From Pseudoalteromonas rubra (GTDB taxonomy: Bacteria; Pseudomonadota; Gammaproteobacteria; Enterobacterales; Alteromonadaceae), in contig NZ_JXYA01000038.1 of NCBI RefSeq assembly GCF_000967655.1, positions 1 to 64,000 on the forward strand: DNA of 64,000 bases. Direction: 5' to 3'. How positions within the stretch are numbered: position 1 is the first letter of the stretch; every line of letters starts with the position of its first letter. Below the pieces are notes generated by a model. That model searched no databases, was not told where the DNA came from, and saw nothing but the letters and a program-made list of their open reading frames with translations. Positions 18,110 through 27,487 of the stretch are shown here, one piece after another. The position numbers and the translations under genes were made by a program.

Positions 18110-19834
18110 TTATTTTATGTGTCGATAGAAGCGCTGTGAAGCAGGGTAGGGATAAATCTGTTTAACCACATGGGTTTGAATATCCCGCTGCGCCTGTTGC
18201 CAATACTCCACCTTTAATAAGGCTTCATGCGAGTGTTCAAACACCGCTCTGAGTTTAGGGTCTGTGAGAACAAATGTACACAGCTGCTGAGGAAATACGT
18301 CATTTGGGGCTGCTGAGGGTTCGGCCACCCCGCTATATAAGTCCTCCAAAGATGGACTTGGCATGGGCCTGAAGTTCATGTCAGTCAGATATTGAACTTC
18401 ATCATAATCATAAAAAATGACTCTGTGATGCTTGGTAACACCGAAGTTCTTGAGCAGCATATCCCCCGGGAAAATGTTTACACTGAGCATTTCCCGGATG
18501 GCATGGCCATAGTCTTCAATCACTTTTTTGGCGGTTTGTTCATCAGCGGTTTGTAAAAAGAGATTCAGTGGCGTCATACGGCGTTCAATATACAGATGTT
18601 TAATCACCAGATAATCCCCTTCGTCTCGTAAGCTGTTGCTGATTGTGGCTTTGAGCGTTTCCAGTAATGACGGGGAAAACTTCTTTTTGGGGATCACCAC
18701 CTCAGAATACTCTATGGTGTCGGCCATACGACCTACACGGTCGTGACTTTTTACCAGCTGATAGCGTGCCAGTACGGTATCTCTGCCAAACGGCTTACTT
18801 TCGGCGAAGACATCTTTGATCACTTTAAACACAAAAGGGAAATTGGGTAAGGTAAAAACCATCATGACCATACCAGGTGTGCCGGGGGCGATTGTGAAAA
18901 CATCCTCACTATGTTGCAAGTGAAACAGAAAATCACGATAGAATTCGGTTTTCCCCTGCTTATGAAAGCCGATGGCATTGTAGAGCTCTGCGGTGGTTTT
19001 ATTCGGCATTAATTGTTGTAAAAAGCCAACCATAGCGGAAGGGGCATGGGTTTCAACCAGAAAGTAGGCTCTGGCAAAGCCAAAAATAATCCGCATCTGC
19101 GCACTTTTTGTCAGCAGCGCGTCGATATACAAGCCGCCCTGTGGGTGGTGTAAAAGGGCAATAATAAAGGGTTGTACGCCCGATTTAGACACGACCCGGC
19201 CAACGATGTACGCCCCTTTGTTACGATAAAAAGGCGCTGTCAGGATATCGAAACGCAGCCCGTGATGACTATGGTGTGTACTCGGTGCCTGCTTAATGAA
19301 GGCTTTTACCAGCAGTCTAATGTCTTGTTCCAGGTCGCGAAAGCCACATTGCAAGTCCATGTGCGAGATCATATTGCGGATGGTGGGTTTAAGTCCCGAA
19401 ATAACCGGGAAATAACTGCGAAATTCGGCCTCAATAGGTAACGTTGTTGGTTTTGTCAGGGTTGTTTCAACAAAGATAAAATCATTTTTGTAGTAGCGCC
19501 GGTGAAACAATCGACAAAACACAGAGTTAAAAAAGGTTTCAGCCAGCTCCGCTTGCGGGTGAAAAGACAACAGCTCTGCGTAATGTTGCTTAACTTGATG
19601 CCACAATGCTTCGTCTGGGGTATGTTGTGGCGTATGCTTTTTTAGCTCAGTGACCGTGTCGTTAACACGTGCATCATAGAGGCTGATCCTTTGTTTGCTG
19701 ATCTGCTCGATTTCGCCCCATTTCTGCAGTGCAAACGCCTGTGGCGCGCGTGCGGTTATCTGCTGAAATAACGCGTAATGCGTATGGAACCCGGACAGAA
19801 TATGTTGTGCAATTGTTTGAACCTGGTAACTCAT
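18110..19834 (-). CDS. aceK: Isocitrate dehydrogenase kinase/phosphatase AceK
   Basis: Phosphorylates and dephosphorylates isocitrate dehydrogenase to divert isocitrate into the glyoxylate bypass during growth on acetate or fatty acids. 574 residues, the normal length. The N-terminal regulatory half leads to a kinase-like C-terminal half with SPGTPGMVMMVFTLPNFPFVFKVIKD-like ATP-loop features (APGTPGMVM, FVFKVIKD) and the metal site region VIFYDYDEVQYL. The start has AGGAGG just upstream. It is not next to aceBA here, which must lie elsewhere if present. Confidence 0.95.
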   Translation of the reverse strand: MSYQVQTIAQHILSGFHTHYALFQQITARAPQAFALQKWGEIEQISKQRISLYDARVNDTVTELKKHTPQHTPDEALWHQVKQHYAELLSFHPQAELAETFFNSVFCRLFHRRYYKNDFIFVETTLTKPTTLPIEAEFRSYFPVISGLKPTIRNMISHMDLQCGFRDLEQDIRLLVKAFIKQAPSTHHSHHGLRFDILTAPFYRNKGAYIVGRVVSKSGVQPFIIALLHHPQGGLYIDALLTKSAQMRIIFGFARAYFLVETHAPSAMVGFLQQLMPNKTTAELYNAIGFHKQGKTEFYRDFLFHLQHSEDVFTIAPGTPGMVMMVFTLPNFPFVFKVIKDVFAESKPFGRDTVLARYQLVKSHDRVGRMADTIEYSEVVIPKKKFSPSLLETLKATISNSLRDEGDYLVIKHLYIERRMTPLNLFLQTADEQTAKKVIEDYGHAIREMLSVNIFPGDMLLKNFGVTKHHRVIFYDYDEVQYLTDMNFRPMPSPSLEDLYSGVAEPSAAPNDVFPQQLCTFVLTDPKLRAVFEHSHEALLKVEYWQQAQRDIQTHVVKQIYPYPASQRFYRHIK

Positions 19835-19925
19835 CGGACCTCCTAATCTGCCGAGTTACTCTAGCGCATAAATGTCAGGCGCTCAACCACAGATTTCAGG
19901 CACTCAATGAGCGTCATAAGCACAG

Positions 19926-20399
19926 CTACTCTAATCGCTTGAGACGTTTTTCCAGACGGGCTATTTCTTTATTAAGCAGCTTTACCTCTTTGAGGTAGGC
20001 GGTATTGATGGATTTGATATTACGTTTGACATCTTTGAGCGTTTTGGCACGCTCACTTTTCTCCATCAGACGGGAAATTCGCCGTTGCTCATCCCGGGTT
20101 GCCTCGTCTCGTTTTCTGCCCAGGATTGCAGCCTGATGCTTTTTTGCCCTGAGTGTTTTTTTTAACCTGAGTACCATTTGCTGGCGCTCAATGTTGTTCA
20201 GTGTTTTAGTGTGTTGGCCATCGGGCGGGGGGGCTTTAGGATCTGAGTGGCTCAAAGTATGCTGCTCAGCATTGGCCGCGCACGGATGTTGGCTGTACAC
20301 TATGGTCTTGTTAGTGACACATTTGTAGTAGCTGAAGGTTGTTTTTGCCTGGCCGAGTATGGGCAAAAGCAGCCCAAAGATGATGATAAATACCTTCAT
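19926..20399 (-). CDS. Secreted DUF4124-like protein with coiled-coil tail
   Basis: 157 residues. Signal peptide (MKVFIIIFGLLLPILGQA, cleavage about residue 18), then a short segment with two cysteines (FSYYKCVTNKTIVYSQHPC) of the DUF4124 type, then a highly basic and charged helical region (about 75-157) rich in Lys, Arg and Glu that should form a coiled coil. Periplasmic; function unknown. Single gene. Confidence 0.68.
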   Translation of the reverse strand: MKVFIIIFGLLLPILGQAKTTFSYYKCVTNKTIVYSQHPCAANAEQHTLSHSDPKAPPPDGQHTKTLNNIERQQMVLRLKKTLRAKKHQAAILGRKRDEATRDEQRRISRLMEKSERAKTLKDVKRNIKSINTAYLKEVKLLNKEIARLEKRLKRLE

Positions 20400-20482
20400 A
20401 GCAAGTGCTTCCCTGAAACCTGTATATACATTTCAAGATAGTAAATTTGTTCGATATCGCAAGTGTAAAGACGGACGCCGTG

Positions 20483-21979
20483 CTACTTAGTAGCCGGCGT
20501 CTGGTTGAATTGCTTAAGACGCTTAATACTTTGGATTAAGAAAGGAACATCCAACTTCTGATCCAACGTAAAGCCTTCTTTTGCAGAGATTTGTTTATAA
20601 CTACCATCCTGAGCTATCAGTGTGATGCGGTCCTTTTTGTATGCAACCAGCACGCCGCGAGAGTAGTTGACGCCTTCATTGAGCGTGTCGGTTGCTATGT
20701 TGTTGCCCAACATACTCGCCGTTGCGAGTGCGCTACACTGGAAATGCTCGGCTGTGATTGTCGTCAGCACATCACTGATTTGGAACAGTTCAGAATAGCC
20801 TGCAAAGGCCGGGATATTGGTATAAAAACGAGTGGTGGTCACCATATCTGAACTTGCAGGCTCGACAATGACGACGGTGGGGGTGGTGTCTTCATTAAAA
20901 GCAGGGCTTTGCGTTTGGTACGATACCCGCACATCGGCACTCTTGGTGTCGTCAATATAAGCAAATTTGTCCAGGCCAGTAACGGATAAAGACAGGCGGC
21001 TCGACCACACCGGCGGTACTCTGTTGTCCATCAGCGGCCGTTTATAATAGGCTGGCAGAGCGTAGAGCAGGTTAAACTGAAAATCCTCCGCCAACGTGGG
21101 TACAAGCAGCTGTTCGGAGCGATGCCAACCAAGTTGCATCAGGCTTATATCGGTTTGTTCAGAGAGTGTTTTGACAATATACAGGTTGACCGCTGTATCC
21201 TGAGCTGGGCATGACGCCAGTGAAGCTGGTGGATGATAGCTTACTTCGTTAGGCCCGACATTCAGCGATCTTGCCTGATTATACTTTTGCATATCGAGCA
21301 GTTCATGCCTGGCAAGCAGCGTCTTAGCCGTTGTTGGGTAGGATAATGGCAGTACATTGTCTTGCATGGTAATGTCGAAGTAGCTATTGGCATCTGCCCA
21401 GATGTGCATAATATGGCTGGTTGCAAAGCAAGTGACCAGTACCGTGCTGGCGAACTTTGGAAAGGCGTAGCTTTTTAATCGCTCCAGGTGGCGCCAGGCA
21501 TGATTGCCAACGATAAGCTCAAACCCCAAAATTGCGGCGATCATAGCTAGTACAATCAGGCTGTTAACTGCTGGGGAGCCACTGATGGTTTTCCAGAATA
21601 GGGATAGTATCTCTGGCAATGCCTGAAGATTTAAATGGTATCCGAGCTGGAAATAGACGAAGGCGTCGACACTGAGCACGGTAATGCCCAGTGTGGCTAT
21701 GCAGGCAGCCATGCCCCGAATATGCCTTGGATAGGGAAATATCAGGCTGAGTGGAAAAATACTCAGTACAAACACACAAAAAGTGATAAAGCTGGTATGA
21801 CTAAGCCAAGTGACTAGCATGTAGATCCAGCCAAGCGTAGTTGTGGGGGCTTTATCAGCGGCCAGATAGCTTAAGGTGATGAGTAATACCAAGCCGATGT
21901 TGGCAAAGGTAAACCAATGTCCCCAGCTTAATAGCTGACTGGCCTTTGAAGAAAAAGGGCTGTGCGAAGAAAGATTCAT
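20483..21979 (-). CDS. yejM: YejM/PbgA/LapC-like inner-membrane protein with shortened periplasmic domain
   Basis: 498 residues against 586 in E. coli. The N-terminal DUF3413 part with five membrane helices matches closely: ASQLLSWGHWFTFANIG and SHIMHIWADANSYFDITMQ, then LPLSYPTTAKTLL align with E. coli YejM. In E. coli this protein binds lipid A and controls LpxC stability with LapB. Where E. coli begins its sulfatase-like domain (LLITVDGL) this protein has an unrelated-looking stretch and about 90 residues fewer, though the last 40 residues again resemble the E. coli C-terminus. The start overlaps nothing and yejL lies 4 bases upstream, so they form one operon. Confidence 0.85.
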   Translation of the reverse strand: MNLSSHSPFSSKASQLLSWGHWFTFANIGLVLLITLSYLAADKAPTTTLGWIYMLVTWLSHTSFITFCVFVLSIFPLSLIFPYPRHIRGMAACIATLGITVLSVDAFVYFQLGYHLNLQALPEILSLFWKTISGSPAVNSLIVLAMIAAILGFELIVGNHAWRHLERLKSYAFPKFASTVLVTCFATSHIMHIWADANSYFDITMQDNVLPLSYPTTAKTLLARHELLDMQKYNQARSLNVGPNEVSYHPPASLASCPAQDTAVNLYIVKTLSEQTDISLMQLGWHRSEQLLVPTLAEDFQFNLLYALPAYYKRPLMDNRVPPVWSSRLSLSVTGLDKFAYIDDTKSADVRVSYQTQSPAFNEDTTPTVVIVEPASSDMVTTTRFYTNIPAFAGYSELFQISDVLTTITAEHFQCSALATASMLGNNIATDTLNEGVNYSRGVLVAYKKDRITLIAQDGSYKQISAKEGFTLDQKLDVPFLIQSIKRLKQFNQTPATK

Positions 21980-21983
21980 TCAG

Positions 21984-22196
21984 TTACTTTACCGACTGAG
22001 TCAACGCCTTGGCAAAATTTTCAGCAACCGCTTGTCTTTTCTGTTCTGGCACATGCTCTTTAATGATGTGCGTGATAGAATTTCCTAAACACATTAAGCT
22101 TAAATCAACGGTTGCCTGATTCTCTGTCAGTACGTTTAACAGTTGGTCGACAATTTGTTCTACTTGTTCGTTGGAATATTTTGACTGGATAGGCAT
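21984..22196 (-). CDS. yejL: YejL family protein (DUF1414)
   Basis: 70 residues. SKYSNEQVEQIVDQLLNVL and DLSLMCLGN align directly with E. coli YejL. Start taken at the ATG at 22196 by that alignment; an in-frame TTG at 22208 is the alternative. Function unknown. It sits immediately before yejM and is divergent from yejK, the same arrangement as in E. coli. Confidence 0.9.
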   Translation of the reverse strand: MPIQSKYSNEQVEQIVDQLLNVLTENQATVDLSLMCLGNSITHIIKEHVPEQKRQAVAENFAKALTQSVK

Positions 22197-22219
22197 CGGT
22201 TGGTTCAAATAAAAAGAGT

Positions 22220-22225
22220 TATAAT
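22220..22225 (+). promoter_or_regulatory. Possible -10 box of the yejK promoter
   Basis: A perfect TATAAT in the 66-base gap between divergent yejL and yejK, 37 bases before the yejK start. No good -35 at standard spacing. Confidence 0.4.
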
Positions 22226-22262
22226 TCTTTCTATTCTAACACCAGAGGCGTTAAAAACAAAG

Positions 22263-23279
22263 ATGAGCATTGAGGTGAACAAGCTTGTTGTACACTATGT
22301 CGACAAGCAAGACGAAGAAACACAAATTCATTTACGCGAAGATGAGATGCAGATTAATGATAGGGTCGCGGTATTTATCGAGCAGCTCCATCACGCCTAC
22401 AATGGCAAGCCCGGAAAAGGCTTTTGTGCTTTTGATCCCGATAAAGACAGCCGCGTTGCCTCAGCAATGCAAAGCTACCGCAATAATGAGCTGGCCTTTT
22501 GGCATCTTACACAGCAAGCAACCGAAGTGTTGAAAGAAGAGTTGAACAAATATGCGTTCAACGAGACCGGCTATCTGGTGTTTTGTCATTATCAGTATGT
22601 TGCCAGCGACTATTTGTTGATAGCCATGATCAACATCAAAGAGCACTACTCGATTACCTCTGAGCTGGACCTGGCGGCATCAAGACATTTAGATATTTCG
22701 CGTATGCAGCTGGCGGCACGTATAGACCTGACAGCCTGGGATACGCAAGCGGACGAAAACCGCTATATCTCGTTCATTAAAGGCCGTGCGGGCAGAAAAG
22801 TAGCGGATTTTTTCCTCGATTTTCTGGGCTGTGCTGAAGGCATTGACCCTAAACAGCAGTCGCAGACTATGCTGCACGCGGTAGAAGACTACCTGGCTGA
22901 ACAACAGTTTGGTAAAGAAGAGAAAGACGCGATCCGCAAAGAGGTCTTTGATTATTGTAATGACTGTATCAATAGTGGCGAAGATGCCGATGTCGAATCT
23001 TTGTCAGACACAGTGTCTAAGTCTTCGGATGTTCAGTTTGAAGACTTTTATAAGCAACAAGGCTATGAGCTGGAGGAGTCATTTCCGCTGGATAAAAAGA
23101 CGGTCACTACGATGGTTAAATTCTCCGGCCTCGGTGGAGGCGTTAGCGTGGGATTCGAGCGCAAGCACTTAGGTGAGCGGGTATTATATGACCCGCAAAA
23201 TGACACTTTAACCATTAAGGGTGTGCCGCCAAACCTCAAAGATCAGCTGGAAAAATTCTATCAAGAAGACAGTGAGTAA
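22263..23279 (+). CDS. yejK: Nucleoid-associated protein YejK (NdpA)
   Basis: 338 residues (E. coli 335). The opening MSIEVNKLVVHYVDKQDE and the FIKGRAGRKVADFFLDFLGC stretch are characteristic of the nucleoid-associated protein NdpA/YejK, a DNA-bound protein of unclear role. Start at the ATG at 22263 by family alignment; the longer reading from 22200 overlaps yejL and its promoter. Ends in a strong terminator. Confidence 0.92.
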   Translation: MSIEVNKLVVHYVDKQDEETQIHLREDEMQINDRVAVFIEQLHHAYNGKPGKGFCAFDPDKDSRVASAMQSYRNNELAFWHLTQQATEVLKEELNKYAFNETGYLVFCHYQYVASDYLLIAMINIKEHYSITSELDLAASRHLDISRMQLAARIDLTAWDTQADENRYISFIKGRAGRKVADFFLDFLGCAEGIDPKQQSQTMLHAVEDYLAEQQFGKEEKDAIRKEVFDYCNDCINSGEDADVESLSDTVSKSSDVQFEDFYKQQGYELEESFPLDKKTVTTMVKFSGLGGGVSVGFERKHLGERVLYDPQNDTLTIKGVPPNLKDQLEKFYQEDSE

Positions 23280-23282
23280 ATT

Positions 23283-23311
23283 AAAAAGGGCTAACTTGTG
23301 TTAGCCCTTTT
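23283..23311. terminator. Bidirectional terminator between yejK and the LPP20 gene
   Basis: GGGCTAAC (23288-23295) pairs with GTTAGCCC (23300-23307) around TTGT, flanked by five A on the left and four T on the right, between the convergent ends of yejK and the lipoprotein gene at 23341. Confidence 0.88.
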
Positions 23312-23340
23312 CGTTAAGCCGACAATAGGGATTGTTCAGC

Positions 23341-24336
23341 TTAGGATTTGCCGGTCACCACAAACTGCGCCAGTTGAGTGCCTAGTTTGTTTGCCAACTT
23401 AGTCATGGCGTTGCTTCTGGCCGTATCTTTATAACCCGATGCTGCTTTCACTTTGGTATTAAAATGTGCCTGCTCTTCGCCGTTTTCCATTACGACTAAG
23501 TAGCTCTCAGCCACACTGTAAAAAGTGTTAGCCTTGCTCATGTCCTGCCAGTCTACGGTAAACTTTAGGGTAAAGTCCGCCTCACCGGTGGTGACTTTGA
23601 TCCCCTGAGAGCTGAGCGCTTTTGCCAGGATATCGCGGACCTTGCGATGTGCAGGAGTGTCACCCTCGATACTAAAGCTGATGCTATTAATGACTGCATC
23701 CGCTTCATCTTGCTTAGCGCGAACAGCGTCAGACAAGGCGATTGGGGCAGCTTGCAGCTGTGTCAGATAACGATTCTGCTTGCTGCGTTTGACTAACAGC
23801 TCTTTAAGCGCGACGGCCTTTTTCAACTGCCCAGACTTACCGCCACCAGTTGCCAATCTGAATTGGGCAATTTCTTCATCGAGTGCACGAATGGTCAACT
23901 CTGTTTGCATGGCGGCTTCGGTGCGGTTAAAGACTGCTAATGCAAACGCTGTTTGCTGATCTGCACTGATGTATTCATCTTCAATTTTAACCCCCTGCAA
24001 ATGAATGTCAGGCACCTGAGAGTTAATCAGCTCATCGACGTGAAACTGCATTGACTTCTCAGTGGCAGATTGCTCAATCCGGGTATTGGCTGAGATGGTT
24101 ACATTGAGCTGTTTAGCCAGAGCAAGTCTGGCTGACTCCTGTGCTGCCAGTTTGGCCTGCTGCAAGTCACCGGTATTTTGCGCACTGCCAACACCATAAA
24201 TCATGTAGCTAGAACTGGGCATGGCAGTGATCCATGCAGGCTTAGTATCAGCAGGTGTCTGGCTTGCGTTATTTGCGCTACAGCCGCTAAGAATTGCGGC
24301 TGTTAGCAAAGTGGCAAGCAGCGGCTTAGAAGCCAA
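23341..24336 (-). CDS. LPP20-like outer-membrane lipoprotein
   Basis: About 331 residues. A lipoprotein signal ends in LSGC (Cys19 from my start). PAWITAMPSSSYMIYGVGSAQN, followed by AKLAAQESARLALAKQL, is the LPP20 motif, with a later domain of tandem beta-alpha elements. The start is uncertain: a TTG at 24336 gives a compact signal peptide and has AGGAG ten bases upstream, while ATGs at 24378 and 24390 would give an unusually long N-region inside lpoB. The gene overlaps the end of lpoB and is the third of a lipoprotein operon. Confidence 0.78.
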   Translation of the reverse strand: MASKPLLATLLTAAILSGCSANNASQTPADTKPAWITAMPSSSYMIYGVGSAQNTGDLQQAKLAAQESARLALAKQLNVTISANTRIEQSATEKSMQFHVDELINSQVPDIHLQGVKIEDEYISADQQTAFALAVFNRTEAAMQTELTIRALDEEIAQFRLATGGGKSGQLKKAVALKELLVKRSKQNRYLTQLQAAPIALSDAVRAKQDEADAVINSISFSIEGDTPAHRKVRDILAKALSSQGIKVTTGEADFTLKFTVDWQDMSKANTFYSVAESYLVVMENGEEQAHFNTKVKAASGYKDTARSNAMTKLANKLGTQLAQFVVTGKS

Positions 24337-24940
24337 AGCGCGAGCGCTCCTGCAGTTTTTGAATTTTCTTCTGTCCATTCCATACCTCACGGTTTGTGGT
24401 CATATCGATCAATCTCAGGTCGACCTGATAAAAAGTTACGCGATCGCCGCCTTGCTCGTCAACGAATGAGTTGATGGTGCCTGACAGGGCATAATCCGCA
24501 CCTTGTTCCTGACCCATCTCATTTTGTGTCTCGAGGCTGGCGTTAAGCTCCTGATCTTTCCTTTCGTCGCGGATCTCCTGACGAACATCTTTGTTTGCAA
24601 CAAAGTCCGCCTGGCCGCTGCGTAAAATTGAACGTTTTAAGTCATTTAAAAAGGTATCAACCGCAATATGCTGATGCGACTTGTTGCGTACTGACTGGAT
24701 TATAATAGCAGGGCGAGTGCCTTCTTTTTGTAAGTGATCGTTAACCCATGGAAAGCTCAACATATCGTTGATCATGGCCTCTGCAACCAGTTGCGAGTCC
24801 TTACCGTTCCACTTGTCAGAAAGAGCAACCTCTTGATTTGCATCTACTCTTTGTACTTTTGTTGACGAGCAGCCAGTAATAGCTAAGCTACATGCAACAA
24901 CCAAAGGAGTTAGCTTTAAAAGTGTGGTTTTACAGTTCAT
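24326..24940 (-). CDS. lpoB: Penicillin-binding protein activator LpoB
   Basis: 204 residues. The signal peptide ends in ITGC (lipid-modified Cys24). The mature part, with FVDEQGGDRVTFYQVDLRLID and an ending TTNREVWNGQKKIQK, matches LpoB, the outer-membrane lipoprotein that activates PBP1B across the periplasm. It lacks the long Pro-rich linker of E. coli LpoB. It lies five bases from the COG3014 gene upstream and overlaps the LPP20 gene downstream, so all three are one operon. Confidence 0.85.
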   Translation of the reverse strand: MNCKTTLLKLTPLVVACSLAITGCSSTKVQRVDANQEVALSDKWNGKDSQLVAEAMINDMLSFPWVNDHLQKEGTRPAIIIQSVRNKSHQHIAVDTFLNDLKRSILRSGQADFVANKDVRQEIRDERKDQELNASLETQNEMGQEQGADYALSGTINSFVDEQGGDRVTFYQVDLRLIDMTTNREVWNGQKKIQKLQERSRFGF

Positions 24941-24945
24941 AACAA

Positions 24946-26655
24946 TTATTCCATTGTAAGCAGAGTGGTTGGTGCTGCGGATTGGGCACTTTCAATGAAA
25001 GTACGGGTATGCCACAGCGTCATATTTTTGTTGATCTCAAGTGTGTCAGATTGTTCTATTACTTTGCCCGAGCGCAGTTTAGTTTTGAGCGTGATATTAA
25101 CGGTGCCCAAGGTTACCGGTACCTGGGTGAGCTTGATCTGCGCTGGGAGTGACTGCCACTGGCGTAGGTCGGCACCGGCCGTGACCGCGTTTACTACGCT
25201 GGTTGCCAATTTAGCAAAGCCATCAAATGCCTGCAGCCCGGTGCTTTGTATTGCTTTATGGGCAGTCATGGCTTTAACCACTTCACGGGTAAGTGCAATT
25301 TGCATTTCCCGGTTGGCATTTTTCAGCGCGCTTTGTAAGGTCAGCAGGCTAACAGAGTGATAGTTATCCAGTTCAGCGACTTTTTTACCTTCAATCCAAA
25401 GTTCAGATTTATCTATTTTCTGCTCGAATGGCTCGAGGTAGGTCACCGCAATACGACTACCGTGCTCCAGTGCGTCTATCAATCCAGCCGTTTTTGCGCT
25501 TTGCCACAGAGTGTCGCCTAATGGCAGACGTTTGGTCAATGCCCCCATGGCAACGTCACCCAGGTCGCCGGTGGCGTAGTTTTGCATCATATCGAACAGG
25601 CTGGTGTCTGCGTACAGCATCTGGAACCACCACATTTGCGCTTTTCGCTCCGCTGATGTTCCCCAAAGGATAGGGGTAACAACCAATGCTTTAGCACTGT
25701 GGTCTGCGCGTAGCAGTAAATTAAACTCTTTACGTTGTGGGCCAATGCCCGCATTTTGAACAACGGTCAGGCGGGGACCCGCTTGCCTGGCTTCATTGAT
25801 GCTGTCGCCCCATTTTTCCTCGAGTTCGTTCAGTTCATTACGATAGCCACCGGCTTTTTGCATGACGCGTGCCAGGTCCGTATAGGCCTGTTTTGTGGCG
25901 TGAGTGCCTAAGTCGTACTGGTCTGCAAAACCTTGCTCAAATGCCTCTGCGGCCCTTTGATACTGAATACGGGCTGCATCCAGCTCGTTGCTACTTTCAT
26001 AAAGAATGCCACTGATATAATGAGCAAAGGCGTCATCTTTATAATCGATGTTTTTTAGCAGGTCGTTTGGTGCCAGTAGCGGCTGCAAAATGCGCATCAC
26101 TCGGTCGGTGAGACCGTCACCGCTGGGTTTTCCGTCATAACCACCAGTTTCATCAGTGAGCGTTGATAAGTAGGTATCAAGCTGGCGCATTTCAACCAGG
26201 GCGGCGTCCAGGTAATATTGTCTTTGTGCGGGGTATTGATTTGCTAAAGCGTTATAGTTCAGTGCTTTAAAAACATTGATAAGCGGGCGGTGGAACTCTT
26301 TCCCGGAGAACGTCGTGTAAGTCGGGCCGCTTAGCAATGCCAGCGCTTGTTCCGAAACACTGATGGTGTATTGCTCTTCAATAATCGCTTTGGCTTTGTC
26401 GAGGTTTTCGTTACTTAGCTGGTATCTTTGCTCAAGATGATACAAAGTGCCAAGCTCAAGGTGGCGTAACAGTTTATTTTTACCCGAAGCCGGGTACGAA
26501 GTTTCAATCGCGGTCTTTGCTTGCTCAAACTGACCTTGCTGGGCAAGCAGAATTGCATTTTTGTTAGCGGGTGTTGTATTGCATCCAGTCAGAACCACAA
26601 TCAGTGCCACGGTTAGCCAAGCTCGATAATGCAAAGTATTGAATAGAGAGAGCAT
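24946..26655 (-). CDS. COG3014-family lipoprotein
   Basis: 569 residues. The lipoprotein signal ends in LTGC (Cys25). The first 300 residues are helical with TPR-like repeats (LGTLYHLEQRYQLSNENLDKA; ISGILYESSNELDAARIQYQRAAEAF). The middle and C-terminal part is beta rich. COG3014 genes are regularly found next to LpoB and LPP20-type genes, which suggests a role with the peptidoglycan synthase activator, but no function is established. AGGAAG precedes the ATG. Confidence 0.8.
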   Translation of the reverse strand: MLSLFNTLHYRAWLTVALIVVLTGCNTTPANKNAILLAQQGQFEQAKTAIETSYPASGKNKLLRHLELGTLYHLEQRYQLSNENLDKAKAIIEEQYTISVSEQALALLSGPTYTTFSGKEFHRPLINVFKALNYNALANQYPAQRQYYLDAALVEMRQLDTYLSTLTDETGGYDGKPSGDGLTDRVMRILQPLLAPNDLLKNIDYKDDAFAHYISGILYESSNELDAARIQYQRAAEAFEQGFADQYDLGTHATKQAYTDLARVMQKAGGYRNELNELEEKWGDSINEARQAGPRLTVVQNAGIGPQRKEFNLLLRADHSAKALVVTPILWGTSAERKAQMWWFQMLYADTSLFDMMQNYATGDLGDVAMGALTKRLPLGDTLWQSAKTAGLIDALEHGSRIAVTYLEPFEQKIDKSELWIEGKKVAELDNYHSVSLLTLQSALKNANREMQIALTREVVKAMTAHKAIQSTGLQAFDGFAKLATSVVNAVTAGADLRQWQSLPAQIKLTQVPVTLGTVNITLKTKLRSGKVIEQSDTLEINKNMTLWHTRTFIESAQSAAPTTLLTME

Positions 26656-26857
26656 TACGCTTCCTTTGCTTGTAATAAAGTTTACGGTGACTATACCAAA
26701 AAAGTTGGATATATTTGCACTAACTTAAAGATTATTTTGCTTTTTTTGAAGCTGAATATTGTAAGAAATCGTTCTTACAATTTATTACTGTAAAGCAATC
26801 TGGCTTTTGTTAAATTTAATTCATCGCTTAGCAATCAATAGCTCGAAGGACAATATC

Positions 26858-27436
26858 ATGAAGATCAAACCGCTTATTACTACTATGCTCGTGGCAGGGA
26901 TGTTAACAGCCTGTAGCTCGACTGGAGAAAAAACTGCCTCTGAGTCGAAGATAAATATACCAGACTGGGTTTTGAACCCGGCTGTTGAAAATGGCATCGC
27001 AGCTGCCGATTGTGTGAAGTTCTCTGGAAACATCTCGATTGACCAGAAAATGGCAGTGGCTAACGCAAGGCTGGCGTTGGCTCAACAGATTGAAACACGC
27101 ATTGAAGGGCTAGACAAAACATTTTCTAACCGTACCGATGCGAACGAAGAAACCACTGTGGGCGCGACGTTTAGCTCAGTTTCAAAGCAGCTAACAAAGC
27201 AAACGCTTAATGGCTCTCGTGTGATTAAAGCCGACGTCGTTGAAATTGGCGGCAAAGATTATTTCTGTGCACTGACGACATTATCACCGGCACTGACAAA
27301 AAGTCTGTTTAAAGACCTGGTGAAAGAGAGCAAGAAACAAATTAATCCGCAAGATGAGCAATTCCTGTATCAGGAGTTCAAGGCATTTAAAGCAGAAAAA
27401 GATCTGGAAAAAGAAATCGCCAGATTAACCAATTAA
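26858..27436 (+). CDS. LPP20-domain lipoprotein
   Basis: 192 residues. The signal ends in LTAC (Cys19). IPDWVLNPAVENGIAAADC, then DQKMAVANARLALAQQIETRI, is the LPP20 signature. Start at the ATG at 26858, preceded by GAAGGA. It is divergent from the COG3014-lpoB-LPP20 operon across a 202-base AT-rich gap and is followed by a transglycosylase gene, so its product likely belongs to the same envelope system. Confidence 0.82.
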   Translation: MKIKPLITTMLVAGMLTACSSTGEKTASESKINIPDWVLNPAVENGIAAADCVKFSGNISIDQKMAVANARLALAQQIETRIEGLDKTFSNRTDANEETTVGATFSSVSKQLTKQTLNGSRVIKADVVEIGGKDYFCALTTLSPALTKSLFKDLVKESKKQINPQDEQFLYQEFKAFKAEKDLEKEIARLTN

Positions 27437-27445
27437 TCGACTCGT

Positions 27446-27467
27446 TAGCGCACCGAAAGGTGCGCTA
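27446..27467 (+). terminator. Hairpin between LPP20 gene and transglycosylase
   Basis: TAGCGCACC (27446-27454) pairs with GGTGCGCTA (27459-27467) around a GAAA tetraloop. There is no T run, so it may be an mRNA-stabilising hairpin or a weak attenuator rather than a full terminator. Confidence 0.45.
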
Positions 27468-27487
27468 TTCATTGATAGGAGTGGGCT

